Assembly: GCF_902148845.1 (NCBI RefSeq)
Contig: NW_021941230.1
Coordinates: forward strand, 15,215,797-15,279,796
Length of the DNA: 64,000 nt
Direction: 5' to 3'
Origin: Salarias fasciatus
Lineage: Eukaryota; Chordata; Actinopteri; Blenniiformes; Blenniidae
Every line of letters starts with the position of its first letter. Position 1 is the first letter of the stretch. Below the pieces are notes generated by a model. It had not been told where the DNA came from. It saw nothing but the letters and a program-made list of their open reading frames with translations, and did not search any database. Of this stretch, positions 47,203-59,745 are shown in pieces. The position numbers were made by a program, and so were the translations under genes.

Positions 47203-50200
47203 TCAGTAGGAGACGAAGTTGGCGGGGAAGATGCCGGTGCGCCCGTCCTCCAGCCGCCCCTCCCACCAGTCGTACTGCGAGTCCGTCTTGGTGGTGACGG
47301 TGATCCGGTCGCCCGGCACGAAGCTCAGGTCGCCGGGCTGCTGCCCCGTGAATGGATGGGTCGCCGTGACAACCAAGCCCCCACTGGCCCCGCCCACTGA
47401 GGAAGCTCCACCTGCAGGGGAAACGGAACAATGCCCCTAAAATTTCATGCAATTGAACATGTTTCACCAAAATTTTATATATTTGTAATTTTGAGGAATT
47501 AGTCATCGCATTTAGTTTTCTGTACTTCATAAAATAAAATCCACAAAATTCTACATTTTATTTTGAAATTTAGTGGTATTTTAACTCATGTCAACAAAAT
47601 TCTGTTTTTGATTTAAGAGCATTTCACATGGAAATTATTATATTTTTAAAGTAAAATTAGTGAATATAGCTGTACAACTACGCACAAATAAATTACAAGA
47701 ATCTGTGTTTTTTTGTAAAATTTACAGGTTGAAAATATATTTGTACTGATAGGCTCAAAATTTGCTTTGTTTTTCAACAATATCGGGAAAAAAAATGGCA
47801 TAATAATCAAACGAAATATTTTACAGTATGGTATTTGATGAAATGCTCGAGTTTCACACTGAATATTTTATTCTGTTATTTTAAATTGTTGCTCAAATAA
47901 TTATACAACAAACAACAAAACAAATATTTTAAATGAAAAAATATGAACACACATAACTGTTTTCTATTAAAGGTCACATTAAAAATGTACCACTGAGATT
48001 TAAAGGGAAAAATACAGTAAAAAAAAAAAAAAAAAAAAACTTGAATAAACTAAACCTCAAAAGCATTTCAGAATTACTGACATAAATTGTGACAAATGCC
48101 ACATGAAACTAAACTCACCAAAGTTTTGTGGATTTTTAGCAGCATAGTTATCTGAAACAGAGAGAAAAAGGCATTCATGCACATTATTTTGTAGTTTTTA
48201 GAACTCAAAAATGTCTTCAGTCAAGTTAATATTTCGGCTTGTTTGACACGTTGCAGTGAAGAGATGTGAACAGCAGAGGGCGCCGCAGCCTCACAGCTCA
48301 CAAACCACTGAACGTCACACTGATTCTCCCCTCATGCAGTCACACACTGTAATCATTAACAGGGTTGTTAATGTGTTGATACCAGCTGCTGTGCCAAGGC
48401 TGCGGGTTAATAACCCACCAACGTGCACACACACGTGCACACACACTACTTGTCTCTGTGGAAGGCTGTTTTCAGAGTGAAGAAGAAGAAGAAGAAGAAA
48501 GTCACCTGAGGTTTCAGACTTATAGATGGAGATACTCGGGTACAAAACATTTTTCCTCCCTCCTCCTCCTCCGGTTGGCGCTGTTGCTCCTCCTGCAACA
48601 CAACAAACGAAAACTCAAAAACAAAAAAAACAACGAACAGACAGTGTGTTTTGGTGGTTTACCGGCGTTGCCTGCTGGCTGGAAGCTAGGTGGCGCTCTG
48701 TTTTGCTGAGGTGTAGCTGGTCTGGTTGGAGGAAGAGACTGGAGACACACACACACACACACACACACCTCGTTTAGTTACCTGCACAAAATCACAGCGA
48801 ACAATGAGATCTTCTGGTAAACAACCTCAAGTTAAACCACAAAAAAACTGAAAAACAACTGAATAAAGATGAAGAAAAATGAAAACGAGACGATCAGTGT
48901 CTAGAAAAATATCAAATAGCAGGATAAATCCCAAATGATACGTCGTCTGCAACACAACGGGATGCAAAATCACCAAAAACGGGTATAAACAGACACCAAA
49001 AGATGCAAAATATCTGAGTAAGGATGCCAAATGCTACAAACAATAATAAATAAAAGTATGAAACTGAAGGGATATAATTAAAAAAAAAAAATCCCCGATG
49101 AAAAATAACAGGGGAAAAAAAAAAATTCCAAAAGAGTGCAAACATGGATGCAAAATAGCTGAGGAAATTAAAAAGAAAAAACGAAAAGACTGAAAATTAC
49201 TGCAAGGACAGAAGATAGTTCACAAATGGCTGAATATAAATGAAAAATGACTTCAAAAATAGGAACGATACAAAAACCTCAGACAAAGATGCCTAGTAAT
49301 TAAGAATAAAGAAAAGTTTATGAAAACAAATGGAGAGTATAGATACAAAACTAAAATGAATGTGTCAAAAAAAAAGGATAACAGCAAAAAAAAAAAAAAG
49401 GAAAGATTAACAAAGAAAGCACAAAATGTTCAGTACATGTGGGATAAGATCAAATAAGAAATTCATGCAGATGAAAATAGATTCTTATTGACAAGCATCA
49501 CAAAACATCCATCAAGATAAAAACCAAAACCGAAAAACAGAGCGAGACTGAAAAGGTGCAGAAAGCCAGACCTTGACTGTGGGGTTCTTGCTGTGCCAGT
49601 CGGAGGAGTAGGCCTCGGTGTAAACGTCCAGGATGTGGTACAGGTCGGAGCACTCCGACGGCGGCTCCACGTCCCCGTTCAGGATGGCGGACGCCCGGAT
49701 GTCGCGGAGGTAGAACCTGGAAGGGAGACGGGGGGCCTGAAGCAGAGCGGCGGCGAGGGGAAGACGGGGCGCAGACGGACCGGCAGAGCGGCGTACTTGC
49801 GGTTGGTTTCCTTCCTCTCGATCAGGTAGGATCCCTCCAGCGAGATCCCGGCGAACAGCCCCTTGGAGCGGCAGTAGGTGAAGACGGCGGCGGTGCTGCG
49901 CAGCGCCACGTCGGCCTCCACATTCCTCACCAACACAGAGGAAGTCGGTTAGCGCCGCGATGTTCCGTCACGGAACGCCTGACTGAGGTCGAGCCTCCGC
50001 CGGGAGCTCACCGGCCCACCGGTCCCACGGCGACGGTGCAGTTCCCTCCGAAGGTCAGGTTCCCGCCCTTGGTGAAGGCCTCGATGGCGCGCCGCTGGTT
50101 CAGGATGATCACCAGGTCCGACACCTGAGGGACGCACGGTACGCCTCCATCAAAGACCAGAACCCTGGCGAGGGGGGCAACCCGAAGCGGGACGGGCGCT

Positions 50201-53200
50201 CACCTCCACTCCGATCTCAAAACCGCCACCGAGCCCGGCGATCCCAATTGCCGACGGCGCTGACCATCCTGAGGAAGACGAACACGGCGCCGTTACAACT
50301 TTTATGATATGTTTTTGACAAGAACAGGAACCTTTTGATGGGGTTCCAGTCACCGTCAACCTGTCAGGAGTCTCTGTGTCTCTACCGACCTTGTTCAGCT
50401 CACACAGCTTCGAGGAGCCTGTTAAAGGAAACTCTAACAGGGTTGAAGTTCAACTCAAATGGAGGAATTATAGCGGGCGTTTCAACTCTTGACGCTGATA
50501 TGCGGCGTTCAAGAGATCTACGAGGCAAGACGAAGACATAAATACGAACTGAAGCACTTCGGGTGTCGAACTCCAACCTCTGGAGGGAGTTTCGGGAAGG
50601 TAATCGTGAGGTTCTGATAGTGAGCACAACACACCCAAACAAATGCAGGAGGAATTCCAACGCCGACGCTGGAAATCCTGCTCGTATATTTCAGTCCTGC
50701 CCTAAAATAAGAACATTTTGGCAGGGAGTGTCTAAAAGAAATATTTAACCTGGATATGGTCATGGTTTAGGTCTGACGCCAGAAAGTATCAAGGGAAGAT
50801 AAAAAAAATAAATAACTCTTGCAGATATTATTAGCAGCAGAAATTAAATGCGTTACAACGACGTGGCCGAAATGAGACCCGGAAGATAACATACCTAAGA
50901 CTCCAGAAAGACGGCTGTCAAAGGGTGTTGTTACAGCGAGTTGATCTAAATTACTGAATATATCTTGGAATTAATGTGGACCTTCGTCTCTTTGTCTCTA
51001 CTGGTTTCACCTCAACTACCGTTTTATTGTCCGTTTTCTTTTCTTCCCTCTTGTTTGGTTCTGGTCTTTGGACGTAAGGGTTTTATTTCTGGGACGGTGC
51101 TCACGGTCTCCCAGTTTCTCATGACTCTGTACCAAGTTTTATCTGAGATCAATGACATTTTTAAGAGCCTGGGACGCCTGAGGACGGTCGTCCACTGCGA
51201 TAGTCCACAGTGACGTCTCAAACGCGTTTCCTGAGGTTCCCAAACTTGAACGCACACACACACACACACACACGATCGGCGTGGTTCAAGCTGATCAGTC
51301 CGCCGAAGACCCGAGAAGGTCCCGTTTTGGCGCCGGCGTTTCCAGATGGCACGACCCGCTCCCCCGACGTCAACAACCACAAAACCAAGAAGAACGCCCG
51401 GGGAGAAGGAGCTCCGTCCATGTGACCGACCGACACAGGCGCTGGCACCGCGACAGAAAAGTCTGTGGCAGTGCCGCCATGTCCCCCAACACCGAGGGAA
51501 AAAAAAAAAAAAAAAAAAAAAACCCTAACATCAAACGCTTGACGTGTCAGATGACTTCCTGTTGCCACGGTAACACACATGATCAAAACACAAAAACAAC
51601 GAGAGGAGCGCCGCGGGCCTTGTGAGGGGGAGAAAAAAAAAAAAAGGCATTAATTTTCAACACATAATGAACTCTGACGAGACAACAGGAGATGTGGCTG
51701 AAATTTTCCGGATTTCTCCACACTTAACGAGAACTTCGGGGATGGACGGGGTGTACCGAGGAAGTAGTGCCAAACGTCACTTTGGAATTTTTTTTCTATT
51801 TCCACAACCAGTAAATTCAAAGTATTTGCTGCTTGAAGCGCCTCTGGAAACAACGTGGGCATCCGAAATGACCCCCAACTAGCCAAAACAAGCTAACCTC
51901 ATCGAACGTACCGACGACGTTCAGGATGTTCACTGTTTAACAACTCCGAGCGGAACTCTGTGAGACGAGCTCTTACGTCTGTCGGCGAGCCTGGCGATGA
52001 CGATGCCGCTGCCTCCTCTGGCCGTCATGATGAAGCCGGCCTTGATGACGGAGATGATGGCCAGGCCTTCGGCCTTCGCGATGACGTGCGCTGCAAACAC
52101 AAGACGCGTTAAGCGTTCCGTCCTTCAGCCGAGGGTCAAATCCACTCCTCGAAAAAAAGGTCGAGGACGCTCGATGACATTCAGTTTGTCGTTAAAGGTT
52201 CACAAGGCCACCAGCGGGTTTTACTATCCTCTCGTCTTTTACAAGGTCATAAAAATGGAACAAGAAAGTCGTTCTTTGACGTTCGACTGATAAGTTCAGA
52301 CGTTCTGCTCGCCTTTATGAAGGAAAGTTTATGTTGATCTGCGAGGAGCCTGGTGGTCTCCGAGCGGAGACTCCATAAGCTCCTCTGAACTTCGTACGGA
52401 CAGCGCTGCTCACCGGGGATGAGCTTGTCCGGTCCATTCCTGGCAGAGATCTCAGTGAACTCTCTCAGGATCTTGGCGGCTTTCTTGGCCTCGGACCTCA
52501 GGTTAGACGGGATTGGATTGCTCACTGCAACACACACACACACACACACACACAATACATTGAGGGTCAGATGCATGGCAGCTTCATCCGGAGTTCAGAA
52601 ACCTCAGCAGTCAATGGACGCCTTGTCCTCAACTATCTTATCTCCATCTGCGGGACAGTTCGGTCCCCGGCTCTGACACTCAGGGTCTGTCCGTAAGCAG
52701 CTCTTCAATCTCCGTTATTAACGGCTTGATTTCTCTACCGGTCAATGTCGCCATTATTAGCGTCTGATTCACGAAGGGACACGCACTCGCTGTGATCCCG
52801 GATGAATTTAATGACACACACACACACACACAAAAAAAAACAGTGTCACAAAGAGAAATAAAACTCAATGAGGAGGCAATTAAAGCAATTAAATACTAAA
52901 CCACAAAACTACCTACTTTAATGACGCACAAAGCAATTAAAGGTGACATTTACAGAGCTGAAAATCAACCGACACTTACTACTGTCTGAGGCTTAGTTTC
53001 TAAAAAGATGTGATTAAAATGTTACAAAAATAAACAGAAAATCTATTTTTCTCCCTTTGTACAAATTAGACGTGGATGAAAACAGTTTCAGGATTTCACA
53101 ATTTCTCTTCTCTTTGTTTTTTTTTTAAGATAAACTGAGACCAATCTGGCGTCTGATCCCGGTTTCAGGTGTTGCCGGTGGTGAGAGCAGTGACCAGTCT

Positions 53201-54447
53201 GTCCACATGCCTCCTGCTGCCGCAGCACATTCCTGACACATGACACACAGACACACACACCACAGCATTCATCTGGCTGCCACTGAGGCTCCGCCCCCTC
53301 TGGAGTGGGCGGAGCCTATTCCGGTGCATCCAAATTAAAAAAACAAAAAAACAATTTAATCATAATCTCTTTAAATAGAAGCGTTTCTAAGCCAGAACAA
53401 TAAGTCTTCACTGGGCGCTTGGAGAGACTTGAAGTCAACAAGGAGGTTTTGTAGTTTATTTTAGCTCCAGGAAAGCAAAGGGAGCTCGCTCTGGCGCTTC
53501 AGGAGGTTCTCATCTGAACAATGTGCATCTGTATGTCAGACCCAGAATAGTCCTGTTGGTATCTCAGGTTGACTTTCTGTAATCAGGTCCTCTTTTCTTT
53601 AACCGATAGTGAACTGGTCCCACGTCAGTCTGAAAACAGCGACAGGTGTGCACTGAGAAGAAGGTTTCCTCGGCTATTTCAAGAGTTTCTATTCGTTTGA
53701 CGTCAACTTGAAGAAGGTTTGACTTTGGAGAGTGAGCGTGTCTGTGGCGAGGCACATCTGAATCCCTGATCGTGAAGGCATCACAGAGATCTAATAAGAA
53801 CTCATTTACTCTCTGTTACCATAACAACAGATCTATTTCTGGCCCACCCCAATTAACCCCTAATTGACTAATTAACCAATAGCAGGCCTTGTAGCTGAAA
53901 CTCAATCAGAGGCTGAAAATTAGCAGGTAATGACAGCTGTTACTGTCGAGGAGCTGCCAGAGACCCAACACAGGAAGTGTCGGATGGGAATGGACTCATG
54001 GAACACGACATGTAGCCATCCATCACGGAAACAAGCTTAGAAGTTACACATTACATGTGATTTGAATGATTATTTAAAAGAAAACAGGCAATTTCATTCA
54101 AGTGCTTGAACTGAAAATAAAGCAAAATACAACAATTGTTAGAAACAAGTGTACTCATTAAAAAGTTTGGAGAAAAATAGACAAAATGTGCGCTCAGAGA
54201 ATGTCCTAAAAAGGTTTAAACGTAAAAACTGTCTGAAAAAGATAATAATGCAGAATAAATTAGATAAAATGTAAGAGAGGAGGGGTGTAACAGTGTACAG
54301 GTGTCAAACAGTGACAGGACACAGGTGGAGCAGAGGACCGGCGTTATTTAGTGGAGTTGAGTCAAAGTCTGAGTTCAACAGAGGAAAGAAACAAACACTC
54401 AACTCTCTCTCTCTCTTTCTCTCTCTCTCTCTGCGCGTTCACTTACT
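47203..54447 (-). CDS. sh3yl1: SH3 and SYLF domain-containing protein 1
   Basis: Adaptor whose SYLF domain binds phosphoinositides and whose SH3 domain binds proline-rich partners; in mammals linked to dorsal ruffles and NOX4. Exon 2 (52414-52524) begins TG|AGC, giving SNPIPSNLRSEAKKA. Then 51977-52090 (HVIAKAEGLAIISVIKAGF, TARGGSGIV), 50204-50268 (WSAPSAIGIAGLGGGFEIGV), about 50012-50126 (DLVIILNQRRAIEAF, GGNLTFGGN), about 49797-49926 (FTYCRSKGLFAGISLEGS, ERKETNRK) and about 49572-49719 (FYLRDIRASAILNGD). These cover the SYLF domain. The linker has an exon at about 48664-48741 (SLPPTRPATP) and a small one at about 48120-48153 (NYAAKNPQNF); one or two further linker exons near 48500-48600 are unresolved. 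The last exon (47203-47411) encodes the SH3 domain (FTGQQPGDLSF, YDWWEGRL, GIFPANFVSY). The start codon is split: A at 54447, then TG at 52524-52523. Confidence 0.95.
48744..48769. repeat. (CA)n microsatellite before an sh3yl1 linker exon
   Basis: About 12 CA units directly upstream (minus strand) of the SLPPTRPATP exon acceptor. Confidence 0.9.
48780..49540. repeat. A-rich degenerate repeat in an sh3yl1 intron
   Basis: Words such as GATGCAAAAT, ACAAAAATG and GAAAAATGA recur without a firm period. Resembles the A-rich minisatellite-like intron filler seen also at 42900-43340. No coding signal. Confidence 0.4.
50550..51200 (+). mobile_element. LINE-1 superfamily ORF2 3' fragment
   Basis: The plus strand encodes PNKCRRNSNADAGN followed by IFQSCPKIRTFWQGV, close to the C-terminal CCHC-like block of L1-clade ORF2 (C..C, IFW-CP-I--FW). 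Farther right are words related to the usual L1 tail (LAAEIKCVT). It is interrupted by several stops and frame changes, so it is an old, dead copy. It sits in the sh3yl1 intron in the opposite orientation to the gene. Confidence 0.7.
52532..52554. repeat. (CA)n microsatellite beside the sh3yl1 exon 2 acceptor
   Basis: About 11 CA units just upstream (minus strand) of the acceptor for the start-codon exon. Confidence 0.9.
52560..54446. other. sh3yl1 intron 1
   Basis: About 1.9 kb between the proposed first exon and exon 2. It holds a short (CA)n at about 52815-52832 and otherwise unassigned sequence. The ORF at 53564-53755 matches nothing. Confidence 0.5.
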
Positions 54448-54650
54448 TTTCCCGAGTTTTCCTCTTTCTGTCGTTCGCTGTTTGCTCAACAAACAGACGC
54501 ACCGTCGGCTCGTTTCCTCGTCGTCGCCTCTTCCGCCCTACCTGGAAACCGGAAGTTGTCCCCTGACGCACCTGTTGACGTACCAGGCTCGTGCTCCGCC
54601 GGGCGCGCTCCCGGCACTGTGAGCTCCGAACGTCACACGCGCTCATACGC
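54447..54650 (-). promoter_or_regulatory. Likely sh3yl1 first exon and promoter
   Basis: A CpG-richer patch ends (minus strand) in GGGAAAA followed by the strong donor GTAAGT. Its last base A plus TG of exon 2 forms the ATG, which makes this the best candidate for the 5' UTR exon. A CT-rich run (about 54402-54432) lies just inside the intron. Confidence 0.55.
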
Positions 54651-57183
54651 GTGCACGTGCAGGCTGAAACTTCTCTCTTCTCTGTTCGATTTTCATAAAT
54701 ATTTAAATAAATTTTATTTCTTCTTATAATGATCAGAAGAAAATGATCATTTTAGAAAATATTTTAAATGTTTTCTTCCTTTCTTTTTTTTTCAACTTTT
54801 AATTCCCATCCCATGTTTTATTTTTGGTAGGTTTATCTAAGTTTAAACTTTATTCTTATTGATCATTTTTAATGGAAAAGGGGCGCCTGGAGGAGATGAA
54901 AGAGTTAAATATTGATATGAATCCAGAATGTTTGAATGTTTTTGCACTCTGTTTATCTCACAGTTTCTTTCTCTTATCTCTCCCTCCATCTCAACTCTTG
55001 AAATAGCTGCTGGATAAACACCAGGCTGACTGCAGTCATTTGTCTTTCTAATGTCTTTCCGCTGGTTTTGCTGTAAGTGTGTGTGTCTGTGTGTGGTTAT
55101 CTGTAAGTATTTTTTTTTTGGGTTGTACTTTTGTTTGTTTTTGTTCGTTTTCGTGTCTCAGTCGGTTTGTGTTCATGTGTATAAGTGCTCAGTTCAGCTG
55201 TTGTGTTTGTAGGTCAGTCTCTGCGTGTTACCGCTGATTAAATGTGTTTGTTTGAAGTCTGTGTGAAACTGTGCGTGCGCGTGCGTTTGTGCACAGCAGC
55301 TGTATCTAGTGTGTGATGTGCGCGCATGCACAAAAGTGTGCGGTTGGTATTTGTTAGGTCTGTTTAAAAACAGCAGGTTGCTCCACCAAGAGTGGACCAG
55401 CGACAGGACACGGCCTCGCCATGCGTCGCCGTTCTGACCGAGGAGCGAAAACACCGTTCAGACGTGTACCTGCTCTCGGGTCATGACCTCCAAACCAGGA
55501 CATACAGCATGTACAGATGTTGTTGTTAAAACAGCAGAACTGCAACTTTTACTGAGTAAAACACACAAATTTCTACTAGTTAAGTTCATGAAGGGTTTTT
55601 TTCTTTTTCTTTTGAGACGTTGAAAAATGACATGTTTAATGGTGTGAGAAATCATACTTTTTCCAGCTTTTTAAAGTTTAATCAGAGGAAATAAGACTAA
55701 TAGTGTTGAGAAAACCTTTCACGCTGTTCTGAGTCGGTCTGCTGACCAACATCTTCGTGGAGGGAAAAAAAAAAAAAGGAAATTTCAGAGATTTCAGATA
55801 CTTTGTGTTCTGCTGCTAAAAACAAACAAAAAATAAGCTATTTTTGTCAGCGTTACAGTTTGAATTGGCTAATGTGTGTCTCCATTGACATTGTTGCCCC
55901 TTGTTGATGTCCTTGAGCTCCGTCCAAATGTTTTGTCAAAAATAACCGCCGAAGACACGAGTGAAGCTGATGAGGAGGATGCAAAAATAGGAGAGCGGAG
56001 CAGACCGAGTCATGTGGGCTGTGGGAAGCGTGGTCTGTGACGGTGATATCATGTGAAAGTGTGGCGGTTTGATTCCCAAACCTCCGATGAACTCACACAA
56101 ACATCCATCCCGAGATTCACTGCTTTACGCTGGAGGACAAACCAGCCGCAAGGAAAATGATTTCAAAATTCAAAACCAGCAAAAATGAAAACAAAGCTTG
56201 TTCTTAAACATAAACGACAGTGGCGATGAAATCAGCGGTTGCTTCTTTTTCACCTCGTCTTCATGTTTAAGAAACCCAACAGCCCATCCGACTGGATGCT
56301 GCTGAGACGAAACCAGCTCAAACACAAAATGCAATAAATAAAAGTGTAAAACGAACAAACCCGAAAGCAAAGCTGGACCAGCTTGGTTTCAGAGGACTGA
56401 ACAAAACCGACGCAGAATGATTTTGAAAAGCTTCAGATTTACATATTATATGCAAAATGTTGTAAAACTGACGTAAAGGGCCATGGAGTCAGGGAGGTTT
56501 GATGTAAAACTGGCATAAAGGGATGTAATTTAATTTCAGAATGACGTAAGGTCGACGTTAAAAAGTGTGTGAGGTCAATGCAAAGCAGACTAAAACCATT
56601 CTACGTGTGTGTGAAGTCAAGGCAGAGTGCTGTGATTCCAGCATGAAGCTCCAGAAACTCAAATTCTGATTCCAGATTCCAGCTGCCGGAGACGCAGCTG
56701 GAAGCTCTGAATGCCTGGCTCGAGGGCGTGGAAGCCCGACTCCGAGACCCTGGAGCTCCTTCTCTCCTCAATTAACTCCAGCCGAACGCCTCGAGCCCCC
56801 GCCACTTTGGGCTCCGAGCCCAAAGTGTTGATTTAAAACCAACAACAAAAAAAAAAGTCCTGAAGTCATTTAAGACCAACTTGTTCCCCAAAAAATCAAG
56901 AAACGGATTCAAACCGTCCCACCAGGCTAAAGCAGCTGATGCGCCCACCTTTCAGACTGGATCCACATGGCTCCCCGAGGACATCCCCACAGATCAAAGA
57001 GGGTCCTGTTGACACACACACACACATGCATGCATGCACACACACACACACACACAGGATCAGACAGAAGTAATTATTGGAGTCCAGGATGGTTCCTGTG
57101 AGAAATGTCTGATCAAATCACTCTTCTATTCTTGAATCCATCTGTTCTGAATGTTCCTGATGTGGTTTTTTTAAAATGTGAAC

Positions 57184-57185
<2 letters not shown>
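54651..57185. other. Intergenic between sh3yl1 and the 57-kb repeats
   Basis: No gene recognised. Contains an interrupted (CA)n with GCAT words at about 57011-57057 and a perfect small hairpin at about 56803-56827. AT-rich and single-copy in appearance. Confidence 0.5.

Positions 57186-57245
<60 letters not shown>
57186..57245. repeat. (GT)n microsatellite, about 30 units
   Basis: The longest pure dinucleotide run in the window. ORFs across it encode only Cys-Val or Thr-His repeats. Confidence 0.95.
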
Positions 57246-57248
<3 letters not shown>

Positions 57249-57705
57249 ACATTAATCAGACAACAAACACGAACCGGTGCAGCGGCAGCCAAAGTCAACA
57301 GTGCTGCCGCTGCGAGCTTCACCCAGTCGGAGGCAAACGGCTCCACAGATCCGGGTTTTCACCCAGCTGGAGGCTCCACAAACACTGACCAGAAACAACA
57401 CAAAAAAAAAAAAAACTACTTAACACAACACATGACACAGAAATCAAGAGGAGGCCTGAGGAGAACCACAAAGAGACGCAAGAAGTGACGACGACGACGC
57501 ACAACAACCACAAACGACCACGCAGAGACGAAGAATGACAGCAACACGACCTGCAGACATCAGGAGGCAAAACGTGACAGAAAAGAGACAACGCACAAGC
57601 AAAAACACGCAAAAAACAACGAGAAGAGCACGCGTGAAAGCACAAAGAGACAAGATGAACAAAAACGCAGAGGCATGACAGCTACGACAAAGACACACAA
57701 CGTCA

Positions 57706-58790
57706 CTAATGAGGAACAACACAACTAAAAACAGACAAAACGCAACCGCAAAGAGACAAAATACAACTGCAAAGACACAAAACAAAGCCACAAATAGACA
57801 AAACACAACTACAAATAGACAAAACACAACTACAAATAGACAATATACAACTACAAATAGAAAAAATACAACTACAAAGAGACAAAACAAAACCATAAAT
57901 AGACAAAACACAACCACAAATACTTAAAGCACAACCACAAATAGACAAAATACAACTACAAATAGACAAAATACAACTACAAATAGACAAAATACAACTA
58001 CAAATACACAAAACAAAACCACAAACAGACAAAACACAACTACAAATAGACAATATACAACTACAAATAGAAAAAATACAACTACAAATACACAAAACAC
58101 AACTACAAATAGACAAAACACAACCACAAATAGACAATATACAACTACAAATAGAAAAAATACAACTACACTTGACAAAACACAACCACAAATAGACAAA
58201 ACACATCTACAAATAGAAAAAAATACAACTACAATACACTAAACACAACCACAAATAGACAAACTACAACTACAAATAGAAAAAACAAAACCATAAATAG
58301 ACAAAACACAACCACAACAGACAAAACAAAACCACAAATAGACAAAACACATCTACAAATAGAAAAAATACAACTACAATACACTAAACACAACCACAAA
58401 TACTTAAAGCACAACCACAAATAGACACAATACAACCACAAATGGACAAACTACAACTACAAATAGAAAAAACAAAACCATAAATAGACAAAACACAACC
58501 ACAACAGACAAAACAAAACCACACACAGACAAAATACAACTACAAATAGACAAACTAAACCACAAACAGACAAAACACAACCACAAATAGACAAAATACA
58601 ACAACAAATAGAGAAATCAAAACCACAAACAGATCCACAAATAACACAACCACAAATAGACTAAACAAACCACAAACACAACCACAAACAGACAAAATAC
58701 AATCACAACTACAAACAGACATTATACAACCACAAATACACTCAAACACAACTACAAGACTCAACACAGCCAAAAAAAAAAATACACAAC
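57706..58790. repeat. Minisatellite, about 21-bp unit (ACAACTACAAATAGACAAAAT)
   Basis: Roughly 50 imperfect copies of a 20-22 bp A-rich unit over 1.1 kb, with runs of like variants (ACTACAAATAG, CCACAAATAG, CCACAAACAG). The region 57400-57700 holds more degenerate relatives. Because the unit is a multiple of three, several frames stay open and mimic membrane proteins. Confidence 0.92.
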
Positions 58791-59009
58791 TGCAAAGAGA
58801 CTAAACATGACCACAAACAGATAAAACACGACCACAAAGAGACCGAAATAAACCAAGGAGACACAGAGCAACCGACACACAAACCACACCCAACATCAGA
58901 CCAGAACATGTCAACTGTAAAAAAAACACAAATACGGTAGATCCCAGAACTTTGGGAGAACTCTGCTTCAGGATGAGAAAACAAACGAAAACAGATATTA
59001 TCAAAGACG

Positions 59010-59015
59010 TTTATT
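59010..59015 (-). promoter_or_regulatory. Poly(A) signal AATAAA of alkal2
   Basis: Minus-strand AATAAA about 730 bases past the alkal2 stop; the minisatellite begins about 220 bases beyond. Confidence 0.6.
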
Positions 59016-59745
59016 CCTCGGACAGTATGTACATATTGCACACAGTGCGGCAGCTTCCACGGTATAAATACACAGACACGTCAAGTACATATTTATTATT
59101 CTTCGGCATCTTTTCATCCGTCTGAATCCGTCGGCTTTCCTGCTGCAGGAGGCGGAACATCGTCCGAAAACACCCCGGAGACTCGAGCGCCGAGGAAAGT
59201 TCGCGAGCAGCAGGGAGAGACGGGAACAGGCCGAGCGCTTCAGGTCACATCAGTTCGTGTCCAGATTTCAGCTCAGATCCCACCGAGATAATCCAGGAAG
59301 TTGTGTCCTGCGATCTGATTGGCTCTTCAGGAACGTAATAAGAGAAGGAGAAGATTTCCCAGCGATGGTCGGAGGATCGTCGAGGGCGAATTGCTGCCGT
59401 CGGCGGGTTTCCCTGTCGTCTCCAGGGCTGCTGCAGTCCAGAGTCTGAAAGTGAGAAAAATCCACAAATCAAACAGAGTGAGAACATTCCAGGTTACACT
59501 GTAACAGTCAGGTTACACTGTAACCGAGCTTCGAGACGCCGAATGTCAACTGTAACAAGCTAACACACTTCTGCAAGTCTGAAAAGTTTCAGGAAGCAAG
59601 TCGATGAATGCAGGAACATGGTCCATTTTTGTTTTATGTCTCATCGTGTTGGTGAACTTTGACTCTGCAGAGAGAGAGTTCCTCCAGAGCAGGTTCCCTC
59701 TGATGTTCAGTGTTTATTTTCTTCTTAATGTATCTTACCGTCTGG

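Noticed and set aside
57444-58773. Long minus-strand ORFs rich in Cys, Ile, Val and Phe that look like multi-pass membrane proteins
   Set aside because: They are produced by a 21-bp A-rich minisatellite whose unit length is a multiple of three; several frames are open at once and no homology exists.
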